Assembly (NCBI GenBank): GCA_905233555.1
Contig: CAJODF010000001.1
Coordinates: 62,001-126,000 of the forward strand
Length of the DNA stretch: 64,000 nucleotides
Source: an uncultured Prevotella sp.
GTDB lineage: Bacteria; Bacteroidota; Bacteroidia; Bacteroidales; Bacteroidaceae
Direction: 5' to 3'
The notes beneath the pieces were generated by a model, which was not told the DNA's origin, did not search any database, and saw only the letters and a list, made by a program, of their open reading frames with translations. Numbering within the stretch: position 1 is the stretch's first letter; each line of letters opens with the position of its first letter. The position numbers and the translations under genes were made by a program. This document shows positions 16,582-24,537 of the stretch, in pieces.

Positions 16582-17298
16582 ATGGGATACATAAAGGAAT
16601 TGTTTTATCTGAGGAAATCGGATAGGAAGGTGATTCTGACGTTGCTGTGTGTGATTGTGGTGGCGTTGGGTGTCATCTTTTTCACTGGTAACAGGAATAG
16701 TGAGTCGAATGGTTTGACAGCGGCTGACACCTTACCTGCCAAGGATGGCACGCGTGACTCTTTCCGCCGGAAACCATATCGGGAAAACGACAAGACGGTC
16801 TATGTCCGTACCAAGGTGGTGTATCGTGATACGGCCTATCGACGGGGAAAATCACTCGATCAGGGAGCGCATGATTCGGTGGTGGCGCATTATCAGACAA
16901 AGATCAAACCTGGTGAGCACATCGTATTGAATACGGCAGACACCACACAACTCAAGATGGTACCGGGTATCGGAACTTATTTCGCGAGGAAAGTGGTACA
17001 GTACGGCGAACGTCTGGGGGGCTATGTCAGTGTGGATCAACTCGATGAAATCGAAGGTTTCCCTTTGGATGCGAAGGATTATTTGGTTATTCAGGATGCC
17101 AGTCCCCGCAAACTGAACGTCAACCAACTCTCGCTCAACGAACTCCGTAAGCATCCGTACATCAATTTCTATCAGGCCCGGGCTATTACAGACTATCGTC
17201 GGTTGCACGGCCCACTTCGTTCGCTCAATGATTTGCGTCTCTCCAAAGACTTCCCTCCGGAGGAAATTGAGCGACTGATGCCCTATGTTGCGTACTGA
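16582..17298 (+). CDS. Membrane-anchored helix-hairpin-helix protein (ComEA-like)
   Basis: A 238-residue protein with one N-terminal membrane helix (VILTLLCVIVVALGVIFF, residues 16-33), a low-complexity linker, and two or more helix-hairpin-helix repeats in the C-terminal half. Examples are LKMVPGIGTYFARKVVQYGERLGGYVSVDQL and LSLNELRKHPYINFYQARAITDYRRLHGPL. The order matches ComEA-type proteins, which bind double-stranded DNA on the outer side of the membrane. In Bacteroidetes the partner competence genes are often absent or scattered, and none is in this window, so a role in DNA uptake is only a possibility. Confidence 0.75.
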   Translation: MGYIKELFYLRKSDRKVILTLLCVIVVALGVIFFTGNRNSESNGLTAADTLPAKDGTRDSFRRKPYRENDKTVYVRTKVVYRDTAYRRGKSLDQGAHDSVVAHYQTKIKPGEHIVLNTADTTQLKMVPGIGTYFARKVVQYGERLGGYVSVDQLDEIEGFPLDAKDYLVIQDASPRKLNVNQLSLNELRKHPYINFYQARAITDYRRLHGPLRSLNDLRLSKDFPPEEIERLMPYVAY

Positions 17299-17304
17299 AT
17301 ATAT

Positions 17305-17339
17305 TAATAATTCATAATTAATAATCCATATTCATCATT
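17305..17339 (+). repeat. 7-bp tandem repeat upstream of the tatA promoter
   Basis: TAATAAT, TCATAAT, TAATAAT, CCATATT, CATCATT. It lies between the HhH gene and the tatA -7 box. Confidence 0.7.
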
Positions 17340-17345
17340 TTTTTG

Positions 17346-17353
17346 TAATTTTG
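17346..17353 (+). promoter_or_regulatory. -7 promoter box of the tatA-tatC operon
   Basis: TAATTTTG matches TAnnTTTG. The surrounding TTTGTAATTTTGCA resembles the right arm of the bidirectional promoter elements at 13721 and 25914. The tatA ATG follows 26 bases downstream. Confidence 0.7.
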
Positions 17354-17379
17354 CAACAGAAACTAAAGACTCAAGAGAT

Positions 17380-17583
17380 ATGTTTGGATCATTATTACTG
17401 TTTGGACTTGGCATGCAAGAGATACTGGTTATCGCATTGATTGTCCTGCTGCTCTTCGGCGGCAAGAAGATTCCTGAACTGATGAAAGGACTTGGCAAGG
17501 GCGTCAAGAGTTTCAAGGAGGGCATGAATGAGGTGACGGATATCACGAAGGACGAGGATAAAGAAGTTAAAAGTGAAGAGTGA
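17380..17583 (+). CDS. tatA: Sec-independent protein translocase TatA
   Basis: A 67-residue TatA/B-type protein. A short N-terminal membrane helix ([16 protein letters not shown]) ends at the typical [23 protein letters not shown] hinge and amphipathic helix, followed by an acidic tail. TatA oligomers form the translocation pathway for folded proteins in the inner membrane. No separate tatB is visible, so this is a minimal TatAC system. The last residues VKSEE and the stop are encoded by a 7-bp repeat tract. tatC follows at once. Confidence 0.92.
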   Translation: MFGSLLLFGLGMQEILVIALIVLLLFGGKKIPELMKGLGKGVKSFKEGMNEVTDITKDEDKEVKSEE

Positions 17584-17599
17584 AAAGTGAAAGGATGAA
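17565..17599 (+). repeat. 7-bp tandem repeat across the tatA-tatC junction
   Basis: AGTTAAA, AGTGAAG, AGTGAAA, AGTGAAA, GGATGAA. It encodes the tatA C-terminus and stop and reaches to just before the tatC start. Confidence 0.85.
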
Positions 17600-17602
17600 A
17601 AG

Positions 17603-18349
17603 GTGAAGGAAACTGCACCAATGACCTTCTGGGATCACCTTGACGAACTGCGTTCTGTCATCATCCGCATCCTCGTCATCACGGTGGTGGCTGCTGCGGT
17701 GGCCTTCTGCCTGAAGGAGGAACTGTTTGCTGTGGTGCTGGCACCCCGCACGAGTGACTTCATCACGTACAGGCTGATGGGTGTGGAGCCGTTCGATATT
17801 CATCTGATGAATACAGGACTGACGGAGCAGTTCATGATACACCTGAAGACAGCAATGTATGCCGGTGTGCTGGTGGCCTCACCCTATATCATCTGGCAAC
17901 TCTTCCGCTTCATCTCGCCAGCGCTCTATGACAATGAGAGAAGATATGCCACCCTGCTCTGCACGAGCGGCTACCTGATGTTCATGCTGGGCACGGCACT
18001 CAACTACTTCCTGATCTTCCCGTTGACGGTGAAGTTTCTGGGTACTTATCAGGTGAGTCCCGATGTGGCAAACATGCTGACGCTGCAGTCGTATATGGAC
18101 ACGTTGCTGATGATGTGCCTCGTGATGGGAATCGTGTTCGAACTGCCGGTGGTCAGTTGGATACTGGGTCGGATGGGTTTGATCAACAGGCAGATGATGC
18201 GCTCGATGCGCCGCCATGCCGTCGTGGCCATCTTGGTGGTGGCAGCCATTATCACCCCGACGACGGATGCGTTTACGCTCTTCGTGGTGGCCCTCCCGAT
18301 ATGGTTGCTCTATGAGGCGAGCATCTTGATTGTGAAAAGTGATAAGTGA
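17603..18349 (+). CDS. tatC: Sec-independent protein translocase TatC
   Basis: A 248-residue TatC, the receptor for twin-arginine signal peptides. It begins near MTFWDHLDELR, the conserved cytoplasmic N-terminus that contacts the signal, and has six membrane helices. Conserved YIIWQLFRFISPALYDNERR and FELPVVSWILGRMG are present. The GTG at 17603 is used as start because AAAGGA lies 7 bases upstream; the ATG at 17621 is possible. The C-terminal VKSDK and stop fall in the next 7-bp repeat. The next two genes encode the likely cargo. Confidence 0.92.
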   Translation: MKETAPMTFWDHLDELRSVIIRILVITVVAAAVAFCLKEELFAVVLAPRTSDFITYRLMGVEPFDIHLMNTGLTEQFMIHLKTAMYAGVLVASPYIIWQLFRFISPALYDNERRYATLLCTSGYLMFMLGTALNYFLIFPLTVKFLGTYQVSPDVANMLTLQSYMDTLLMMCLVMGIVFELPVVSWILGRMGLINRQMMRSMRRHAVVAILVVAAIITPTTDAFTLFVVALPIWLLYEASILIVKSDK

Positions 18350-18380
18350 AAAGTGAATAGTGAAAGGTAAAAAAGTAAAT
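18332..18380 (+). repeat. 7-bp tandem repeat between tatC and the Fe-S protein gene
   Basis: GTGAAAA, GTGATAA, GTGAAAA, GTGAATA, GTGAAAG, GTAAAAA, AGTAAAT. It includes the tatC stop codon. Confidence 0.9.
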
Positions 18381-18389
18381 ATAGATTCT

Positions 18390-19856
18390 ATGTTACGTAA
18401 AATCAGAACAATCCTGGCAGCGGTGTTCTTTGTACTGATCACCCTGCTCTTCCTCGACTTCACGGGGACGCTGCACCAGTGGCTCTCCTGGATGGCGAAA
18501 ATCCAGTTCCTGCCTGCTGTGATGGCTCTCAATGTGGTGGTCGTTGTGGCACTCCTGTTGCTAACCCTCGTTTTCGGACGTATCTACTGCTCGATTATCT
18601 GTCCGTTGGGTGTCCTGCAGGATGTCTTGGCGAGGTTCCACAGGAAAAAGAACAAGTACAGTTACTCCAAGGAAGTGCGCTGGCTGCGCTATCCGGTATT
18701 GGTGGTGTTTATCATTGCATTGGTGGCTGGGGTCGGCTCCTTCTTCCAGTTGTTGGCACCGTACAGTGCCTTCGGCCGTATTGCCACGATGATCTTCCAG
18801 CCGATATGGAAGTTCGGCAATAATATCCTGGCAACGATGGCAGAACGGGCCGATAGTTATGCTTTCTATACCGTTGATACGTGGATGCGTTCATTGCCCG
18901 TGTTTATCATTGCTGCCGTGACGCTGGTCGTACTCATCGTATTGGCTTGGCGCGGTGGACGTACGTATTGCAATACCGTCTGTCCTGTGGGTACTTTCCT
19001 CTCGTTCTTTGCCCGTTTCTCGTGGCTGAAGATCAATTTCGACGAGGAGAAGTGTAGGAACTGTTCGCTCTGCTCGAAGAACTGCAAGGCTGCTTGTATC
19101 GACTTTAAGACGCATACCGTCGATTATAGTCGTTGTGTGGTCTGCGGCAATTGCATTGACAGTTGTAAGTTTGGGGCTTTGAAATATGATAACGCTCGAA
19201 TCCATGCAAAGGCCGATGCACCCGTCGATGCTTCCAAGCGTAGCTTCCTGGTTGCTTCAGCCCTTGTATCTACTGCAGCCTTGGCCCAGAAGAAGGAGAA
19301 AATCATGGATGGCGGTCTGGCAGAGATTGAGGATAAGGTGGCGCCGGAGCGTCAAACACCGTTGACCCCTCCAGGTTCCCTGTCCTTCGACCACTTTGCC
19401 CAACATTGTACGGGTTGTCAACTCTGTGTCTCGGATTGTCCAAACCAGGTGCTCCGTCCCAGCAGCGACCTGATGCACCTGATGCTGCCTGTCATGTCAT
19501 ACGAGCATGGCTACTGCCGTCCGGAGTGTACACGTTGCTCGGAGGTTTGTCCTGCGGGTGCCATCAAACTGATTGACAAAGAGGAGAAGACCTCTGTCCA
19601 GATCGGTCATGCCGTCTTTATCAAGAAGAATTGTGTGGCTATCACGGATAAGGTGGAGTGCGGCAACTGTGCCCGTCACTGTCCTTCTGGGGCTATTGAG
19701 ATGGTGATGCTCGACGAGAATGATGAGGAGTCGCCCATGGTGCCTGCTATCAATGAGAGTGCCTGCATCGGTTGCGGTGCCTGTGAGTATGTCTGTCCGT
19801 CGCGTCCCTTCTCGGCCATCTACGTCGAGGGACATGAGGTGCATAAGAAGATTTGA
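18390..19856 (+). CDS. Membrane polyferredoxin: NapH-like plus NapG-like fusion with internal Tat-like signal
   Basis: A 488-residue protein in two parts. The first 270 or so residues resemble NapH: about four membrane helices, two CxxxCP motifs (near residues 67-72 and 194-199) and a ferredoxin pair with CxxCxxCxxxC spacing starting near residue 222. Near residue 282 comes SKRSFLVASALVSTAALA, which has the form of a Tat signal with KR in place of RR. The remaining part resembles NapG, with four more cysteine clusters (starting near residues 340, 375, 420 and 458) able to hold [4Fe-4S] centres. NapGH-type units pass electrons from quinol across the membrane. I infer a similar conduit here, feeding or draining the exported reductase encoded next. 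ATG 18390 is chosen; an in-frame GTG at 18360 lies in the repeat. Confidence 0.8.
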   Translation: MLRKIRTILAAVFFVLITLLFLDFTGTLHQWLSWMAKIQFLPAVMALNVVVVVALLLLTLVFGRIYCSIICPLGVLQDVLARFHRKKNKYSYSKEVRWLRYPVLVVFIIALVAGVGSFFQLLAPYSAFGRIATMIFQPIWKFGNNILATMAERADSYAFYTVDTWMRSLPVFIIAAVTLVVLIVLAWRGGRTYCNTVCPVGTFLSFFARFSWLKINFDEEKCRNCSLCSKNCKAACIDFKTHTVDYSRCVVCGNCIDSCKFGALKYDNARIHAKADAPVDASKRSFLVASALVSTAALAQKKEKIMDGGLAEIEDKVAPERQTPLTPPGSLSFDHFAQHCTGCQLCVSDCPNQVLRPSSDLMHLMLPVMSYEHGYCRPECTRCSEVCPAGAIKLIDKEEKTSVQIGHAVFIKKNCVAITDKVECGNCARHCPSGAIEMVMLDENDEESPMVPAINESACIGCGACEYVCPSRPFSAIYVEGHEVHKKI

Positions 19857-19877
19857 CGATTTACAATTTGACAATTT

Positions 19878-21290
19878 ATGGAAAAGAGGAATATATCACG
19901 CCGTTCGTTTCTGAAGGCGTTTGGTGCGGGAGCAGTGGGAACGGCAGCTGTGATGGCTGGTTGTAAGGATGCCAGCAAGGCTGGAGAACAGGCTGCCAAC
20001 GAGTATAAGAACCAGGTGGAGCCGCCCGTAGGTAAGATGACCTATCGTGAGAACCCCAAGACCAAGGAAAAGGTTTCGATTCTGGGCTATGGTATGATGC
20101 GTCTGCCGACGAAGGTCGATAACAGCGACGAGTTTGATCAGGACATGATCAACAAACAGATTGACTATGCCCTGGAGCATGGCCTGAACTATATCGATAC
20201 GTCGCCTGTCTATTGTCAGGGTCTGTCGGAACGCTGCACGGGTATAGCCCTCAGTCGCCATAAGCGTAGCGAGTATTTCATTGCCACCAAACTCTCCAAC
20301 TTCAACCGCGACTTATGGTCGTTTGAGAAGTCCAAGGAGATGTACCTCAACTCGATGAAGGAACTGCAGGTCGATTATATCGACTACTATCTGCTGCATG
20401 CCGTGGGTGGAGGTATGGATGAGTTCAATGGGCGCTATGTCGATAATGGCATGTTGGACTTCCTCCTGAAAGAGCGCGAGGCAGGTCGCATCCGTAACCT
20501 TGGTTTCTCATTCCATGGCTATAAGGCGGTGTTCGACGAGGTGCTGGGCTTGCAGGATAAGTACCATTGGGACTTCGTGCAGATAGAACTTAACTACCTC
20601 GACTGGGACTATGCCGACGAGATAAACAACCGTAATGTAGATGCCTCGTATCTCTATGCCGAACTTCAGAAACGCGGTATTCCCGCTGTCATCATGGAAC
20701 CGTTGCTCGGTGGTCGTCTGGCCAATATGCCGCAGTATCTGGCCAAAGAACTGAAAAGCCGTGCCCCTGAGAGTAGTCTCGCCTCGTGGGCTTTCCGGTA
20801 TGCGGGAACCCCAAAGGGTGTGTTGACGGTGCTTAGTGGTATGACCTATATGGAACATCTGAAAGATAATCTGCTCTCCTATTGTCCACTTGTCCCCCTG
20901 ACCGATGAGGAGATGGAGTATCTGCATGGTGATATTGCCTTTAAGATTGTGGGTCTGGAAAATATCCCCTGCAACGACTGTAAATACTGCATGCCCTGTC
21001 CTTATGGCATTGATATCCCCGCCATCTTTGTGCATTACAACAAGTGCAAGAACGAGGGTTCGTTGCCGATGGGTGTGGGCGATAAGGAGTATCGGAAGCA
21101 CCGTCGCCAGTACCTGATCTCATTGGACCGGGCTGTGCCGCGTGACCGTCAGCCTGACCACTGCATCCAGTGTGGCCAGTGCGAGCCCCATTGTCCGCAG
21201 AACATCCGCATCCCCCGCGAACTCAACAAGATCGATGAGATGATTGAGAAACTCAAACGAGATTCCGAAGGCACGGGTGCTGAGAAATAA
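19878..21290 (+). CDS. Tat-exported lipoprotein aldo/keto reductase with ferredoxin domain
   Basis: A 470-residue protein. The N-terminus RNISRRSFLKAFGAGAVG is a clear twin-arginine signal, and it ends in a lipobox (VMAGC, cysteine near residue 29), so the mature enzyme should be a folded lipoprotein outside the inner membrane. The middle is an aldo/keto reductase barrel: catalytic Asp and Tyr in YIDTSPVY, Lys in IATKLSN, His in YYLLHAVGG. The C-terminus has CNDCKYCMPCPYGIDIP and CIQCGQCEPHCPQNI, two ferredoxin-type cysteine clusters. Such AKR-ferredoxin fusions are known, but their substrates mostly are not. Directly after the membrane polyferredoxin and tatAC, it is the best candidate cargo of this Tat system. 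Confidence 0.88.
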   Translation: MEKRNISRRSFLKAFGAGAVGTAAVMAGCKDASKAGEQAANEYKNQVEPPVGKMTYRENPKTKEKVSILGYGMMRLPTKVDNSDEFDQDMINKQIDYALEHGLNYIDTSPVYCQGLSERCTGIALSRHKRSEYFIATKLSNFNRDLWSFEKSKEMYLNSMKELQVDYIDYYLLHAVGGGMDEFNGRYVDNGMLDFLLKEREAGRIRNLGFSFHGYKAVFDEVLGLQDKYHWDFVQIELNYLDWDYADEINNRNVDASYLYAELQKRGIPAVIMEPLLGGRLANMPQYLAKELKSRAPESSLASWAFRYAGTPKGVLTVLSGMTYMEHLKDNLLSYCPLVPLTDEEMEYLHGDIAFKIVGLENIPCNDCKYCMPCPYGIDIPAIFVHYNKCKNEGSLPMGVGDKEYRKHRRQYLISLDRAVPRDRQPDHCIQCGQCEPHCPQNIRIPRELNKIDEMIEKLKRDSEGTGAEK

Positions 21291-21295
21291 AAAAG

Positions 21296-21330
21296 GAAGT
21301 GGTTGCCATGCGGCAACCACTTCTTGCTTA
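21296..21330 (+). terminator. Terminator of the tat operon
   Basis: GAAGTGGTTGCC (21296-21307) pairs perfectly with GGCAACCACTTC (21312-21323) around a 4-base loop. TTGCTT follows. Confidence 0.85.
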
Positions 21331-21347
21331 ATACCTCTTGCTTTTGT

Positions 21348-21419
21348 CGGGATGAGGCGACTCGAACGCCCGACCCCTACGTCCCGAACGTAGTGCGCTA
21401 CCAACTGCGCTACATCCCG
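21348..21419 (-). tRNA. tRNA-Pro (anticodon CGG)
   Basis: The minus strand folds as a 72-nt cloverleaf. The acceptor stem CGGGATG pairs with CATCCCG. The D arm is GCGC-AGTTGGTA-GCGC. The anticodon stem CTACG/CGTAG encloses the loop TTCGGGA, giving anticodon CGG. The T arm GGGCG-TTCGAGT-CGCCT contains TTCGA. CCA is not encoded. A minus-strand -7 box TACCTTTG is present at 21515-21522. Confidence 0.95.
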
Positions 21420-21514
21420 CTCAAGGGTGCAATTGTGGTGCAAACCGAGAGCAGAAAACTCGTTTTATGCCGAGGTGCAGCCCACAATCGCCGGCGATTT
21501 TTTCAAATCGTCGG

Positions 21515-21522
21515 CAAAGGTA
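21515..21522 (-). promoter_or_regulatory. -7 box probably driving tRNA-Pro
   Basis: CAAAGGTA on the plus strand reads TACCTTTG on the minus strand, about 95 bases before the tRNA 5' end. No good -33 TTG was seen at the expected distance. Confidence 0.45.
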
Positions 21523-21563
21523 CGGAGTTTTTTTGAAATACGTGCATAAAAAGGAGTTTTTTT

Positions 21564-23636
21564 TTAATTTTTATGCTGACGGTAGTAACTACGGAACTGG
21601 TCGTACTCATCGCATTTACGGATATAATCCTCCTGCGGTTGGTCGCCTACCAGTTCGTAGAGCGCCTGATAAGCACGGTATTGCGGTGAACTCGGATTGT
21701 ATTTCTTGACATACTCCGCCTGCTCAGAATCCCATACGCTCTCGCACCACAGATTCTTGTTGCTTTCGCCGTAATAGACGACACCGTAGAGTTCGCGGTA
21801 ACTCAGTCCGAAGAGGGCTTTGCGCTTCAGGGCAGGGTCGGACGACATGGCTGCCTTCTGGAGCATCTCTATGGCCTTCTGGTCAAAGTCAACCTCGTCG
21901 ACACGCACATTATCGTAGCAACTCTTGTAACTCCGCAAAAGCCACCAGCAGTCGCCGTGGATACTGGCCTGGGCATAGTAGGTGGCGAGGTTGTAACAGC
22001 GCTGGTCGTAGGCCTTGTCTTTCAAGAGGTTGAGCGAGCCTTCCATCATCTGCATCTCCTTACAGAAGTCGAGTTTGAGGTTCTTCCACCATTGGACGTT
22101 CTTCTCCCAGGCCTCATCGGTATTGAGCCACTGACGCTTCATCCATGGTTCCACATTATAGTGGCGATAGACGGAATAGTAGCGGTATTCTCTGCTGCAA
22201 TAGTCGTTGTAGAAGGAGAGGGGGATGTCCTTCAGCCATTGGATGGCCTTGTCCCACTGGCAGAGACGCATGTACTTCGTGCCGATGAGATCGGAGAGCA
22301 CCGTGTCGTTCTCGTGGAGGGTAGCCTTCAGGAACTTGTCGAGTTTGTTGTTGGCGGGGGTGTTGGTGTAGAAGAGATATTTCTCCGTACTGCCGACATT
22401 GAGAGTGTCGAGGTCGAAACCACAGCCAGAACTAAAGAGTGCGCGACTGATGGCGGTAAGACGTATGGGGTTGGATCTGTAATGAGGCACGAGTACCTTG
22501 CTGGTAAGACGGTTTTCGGCTTCTAAGAAGAAACTGCCTCCTTCTCCTTCTTGTTTCTGCTTGAGCCATTGCAGTTCGTCAGCCAGATAGTCGTCGAAGG
22601 CCTCGCCGGGCTTGGCCTGAGCGGCGGTGATATAAAGCAACAGTACGCGGGCATTGTCCTTCATGCGGTCGGTGCCTTCGAGTTTGACGGCATCGAGGAT
22701 GTCCTTGGCGGCTTTTTTCTGGTCGCCGGCGAGGAACTCCAACCAAGCTTGGGCACTCTTCCACATGATGGGACAGTCGGTCTTGCCCTCGCGGACCACC
22801 AACTCACAGAACTGCTGCATCTGCCACGACTCCTGTTTGTTGATGTCGCGGATGAACTGCTTACCGATGGAACCGCCACCGCCGTTGACAGCATCGGCGG
22901 CCTCCTGGGCATTGTTCACGAAGTCCTTGAGCAACCAAGGCAGGGCCTTCGAGGTGGGGTTCTGTTTGTAGTGCTGACTGATGGCGAGGTAGGAACGTTT
23001 CTTATAGAACTGTGTCATCAGACTCTCCTCGTCGTCCATCTCGGCAAAGAGTTCGCCAGCCTCAGCCTCACGACCGGTCTTGTAGAGGGCTCCGGCGTAG
23101 ATATTCTTCATCATGTCCTTATAGACCGTCTCGATAAACTGACTGGCAGTCTGTTCCCAGTAGGTGACGTTTTCCTGGTGCTGTCCCAGTATCATGTTAC
23201 AGCGCATGTAGAGCAGGGCGTGCTGGGAGCGCAGTTTGGTCTTTGTCTTGCCGAGGGCATATGTGCGAACAGTCTGCAGCGTACGTTTCTGGCCCTCGAT
23301 ATCTTCCTTCGTGGGGTAATTCCACTCATACTGTTTGCGCTGCTCGATATCGACGCAATCGAGATATTTCTGCAGGTTCTGGATATAACTGACCATCAGG
23401 GCATCGCCCTTCTGCTGGGCAGCCTTGATCACCTCGTCGGCATTGAACCAAAAGTACTCCTCCGTCGAACCGAGGTAGGCTTTCCAGTTGTCGTTGCAGA
23501 TTTTCTCCACGCGGTTTTTGAAGTTGTTGCCGATATAGGGGCTGAACAGGTAATAGTTGTCCGTACCACCTCCGGCACAGGCAAGCATCGGCAGCGTTAT
23601 GGCTGTCAATAGACTAATGATGATAAATCTCTTCAT
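21564..23636 (-). CDS. Exported helical-repeat protein of unknown function (690 residues)
   Basis: The N-terminus MKRFIIISLLTAITLPMLAC is a signal peptide with a possible lipobox (MLAC, C20), so it is secreted or lipid-anchored. The rest is mostly alpha-helical, with many Ala/Tyr/Trp-rich helices of the TPR-like kind. Examples are LFAEMDDEESLMTQFYKKR and IEMLQKAAMSSDPALKRKAL. No catalytic motif was recognised. It overlaps the stop of the preceding lipoprotein gene by 23 bases, so the two are translationally coupled and probably work together. Both lie downstream of murF on the same strand. I do not recognise the family. Confidence 0.75.
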   Translation of the reverse strand: MKRFIIISLLTAITLPMLACAGGGTDNYYLFSPYIGNNFKNRVEKICNDNWKAYLGSTEEYFWFNADEVIKAAQQKGDALMVSYIQNLQKYLDCVDIEQRKQYEWNYPTKEDIEGQKRTLQTVRTYALGKTKTKLRSQHALLYMRCNMILGQHQENVTYWEQTASQFIETVYKDMMKNIYAGALYKTGREAEAGELFAEMDDEESLMTQFYKKRSYLAISQHYKQNPTSKALPWLLKDFVNNAQEAADAVNGGGGSIGKQFIRDINKQESWQMQQFCELVVREGKTDCPIMWKSAQAWLEFLAGDQKKAAKDILDAVKLEGTDRMKDNARVLLLYITAAQAKPGEAFDDYLADELQWLKQKQEGEGGSFFLEAENRLTSKVLVPHYRSNPIRLTAISRALFSSGCGFDLDTLNVGSTEKYLFYTNTPANNKLDKFLKATLHENDTVLSDLIGTKYMRLCQWDKAIQWLKDIPLSFYNDYCSREYRYYSVYRHYNVEPWMKRQWLNTDEAWEKNVQWWKNLKLDFCKEMQMMEGSLNLLKDKAYDQRCYNLATYYAQASIHGDCWWLLRSYKSCYDNVRVDEVDFDQKAIEMLQKAAMSSDPALKRKALFGLSYRELYGVVYYGESNKNLWCESVWDSEQAEYVKKYNPSSPQYRAYQALYELVGDQPQEDYIRKCDEYDQFRSYYRQHKN

Positions 23637-24534
23637 AGGTTTCTGGTTTGTATCTGTTAATATTATCTTTGTCTAAATGATAGGTGATGATGGAACGACT
23701 GAGATCTGGACGCTCTTTCTCCATCGCCTGTTTTACCTTGAGTATCTCTTCTGCCTCAACGGTATGTTCTACGCGTATGCTGTGGATGTCCCTGACCCAG
23801 TGGAAGACAGGATAGGCGGCGGCTAAAGGCAGTGGGTATTTATCGAGCCGGTCCAGATAGGGATGTACATCGCGATAGTCGAGGATGGGGTTACGCTCCT
23901 CCCACTTTTTGGGATCGCCCGTATTGTAGATCATCAGGGCACCGTAATCCACAGGTGGTGCCTCCATCGAGAGTTGATGCAAGCGGATGGTAGTAGAGAG
24001 TATAGCATTTCTCTTTTCACTATTCACTTTCCACTTTTCACTGACTTCCTTTAGGAAGTTGTAGTAGGTCTTGCGGCTCTTGGAGGTATAGTCGCAGTCG
24101 ATCTGTATCTCGCGTACATTATTAATATTATTCGTCTCGTTCATCTGTTGGATGCGCTTGACGAGTTTCTCTGCCAGACCTTCATACTTCTGATGCATGC
24201 AGTCTTCCGTGATATAGACGGTAGGGATGATCTCGATGCTGTCAGGCAAGGTGTCGGAAAAGGTGATGGTGGCGTTGGGTTTGGGTTCTGCGGCCCCATC
24301 ATTGAGTACTACGTCGAAATAGCGGCAATAGATCTTATTGATATGGTATTGCTGGAGGAAAGCCCGTTCTGTCGAGTCGAGCCGGAGGTCGGTACGCCAG
24401 TAATAGACGGCATTGCCCTCCTCTAACTCGGCTATACCTTTCTGCTTATTGCATCCTACCATCAGCAGGCACAGCAACAGCCCTATCCAAATGATGTTTC
24501 TTTTAATACTCAATGTCCAATGGTCAATGTTCAA
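23614..24534 (-). CDS. Lipoprotein of unknown function, coupled to murF and the 690-residue protein
   Basis: About 300 residues with a signal peptide ending in the lipobox LLMVGC. The body has alternating strands and helices reminiscent of a TIM-barrel-like fold (GNAVYYWRTDLRLDSTERAF, IEIIPTVYITEDC, REIQIDCDYTSKSRKTYYNFL, ALMIYNTGDPKKWEER). A glycoside-hydrolase-like or DUF3142-like fold is possible but unproven. No ATG is available before the signal peptide. The starts are TTG at 24534 or, more likely, TTG at 24513 (MSIKRNIIW...), both inside a 7-bp repeat in which every unit contains TTG. A second 7-bp repeat lies inside the gene at 24013-24040. Confidence 0.75.
   Translation of the reverse strand: MNIDHWTLSIKRNIIWIGLLLCLLMVGCNKQKGIAELEEGNAVYYWRTDLRLDSTERAFLQQYHINKIYCRYFDVVLNDGAAEPKPNATITFSDTLPDSIEIIPTVYITEDCMHQKYEGLAEKLVKRIQQMNETNNINNVREIQIDCDYTSKSRKTYYNFLKEVSEKWKVNSEKRNAILSTTIRLHQLSMEAPPVDYGALMIYNTGDPKKWEERNPILDYRDVHPYLDRLDKYPLPLAAAYPVFHWVRDIHSIRVEHTVEAEEILKVKQAMEKERPDLSRSIITYHLDKDNINRYKPETYEEIYHH
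24013..24040 (-). repeat. 7-bp tandem repeat inside a coding sequence
   Basis: Plus-strand units CTTTTCA, CTATTCA, CTTTCCA, CTTTTCA, read in frame on the minus strand as part of SEKWKVNSEKRN. Four units of 7 bp give 28 bases, and the lipoprotein frame passes through intact. Confidence 0.85.
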
Positions 24535-24537
24535 TGA
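24510..24537 (-). repeat. 7-bp tandem repeat at the murF-lipoprotein junction
   Basis: Plus-strand units TCAATGT, CCAATGG, TCAATGT, TCAATGA. On the coding strand each unit offers a TTG, two of which are in frame as starts of the lipoprotein gene. Confidence 0.85.

Noticed and set aside
21486..21499. AATCGCCGGCGATT palindrome followed by T residues
   Set aside because: It could be a terminator reading on the plus strand, but no plus-strand gene needs it there, as the tat operon already ends at 21296-21330.
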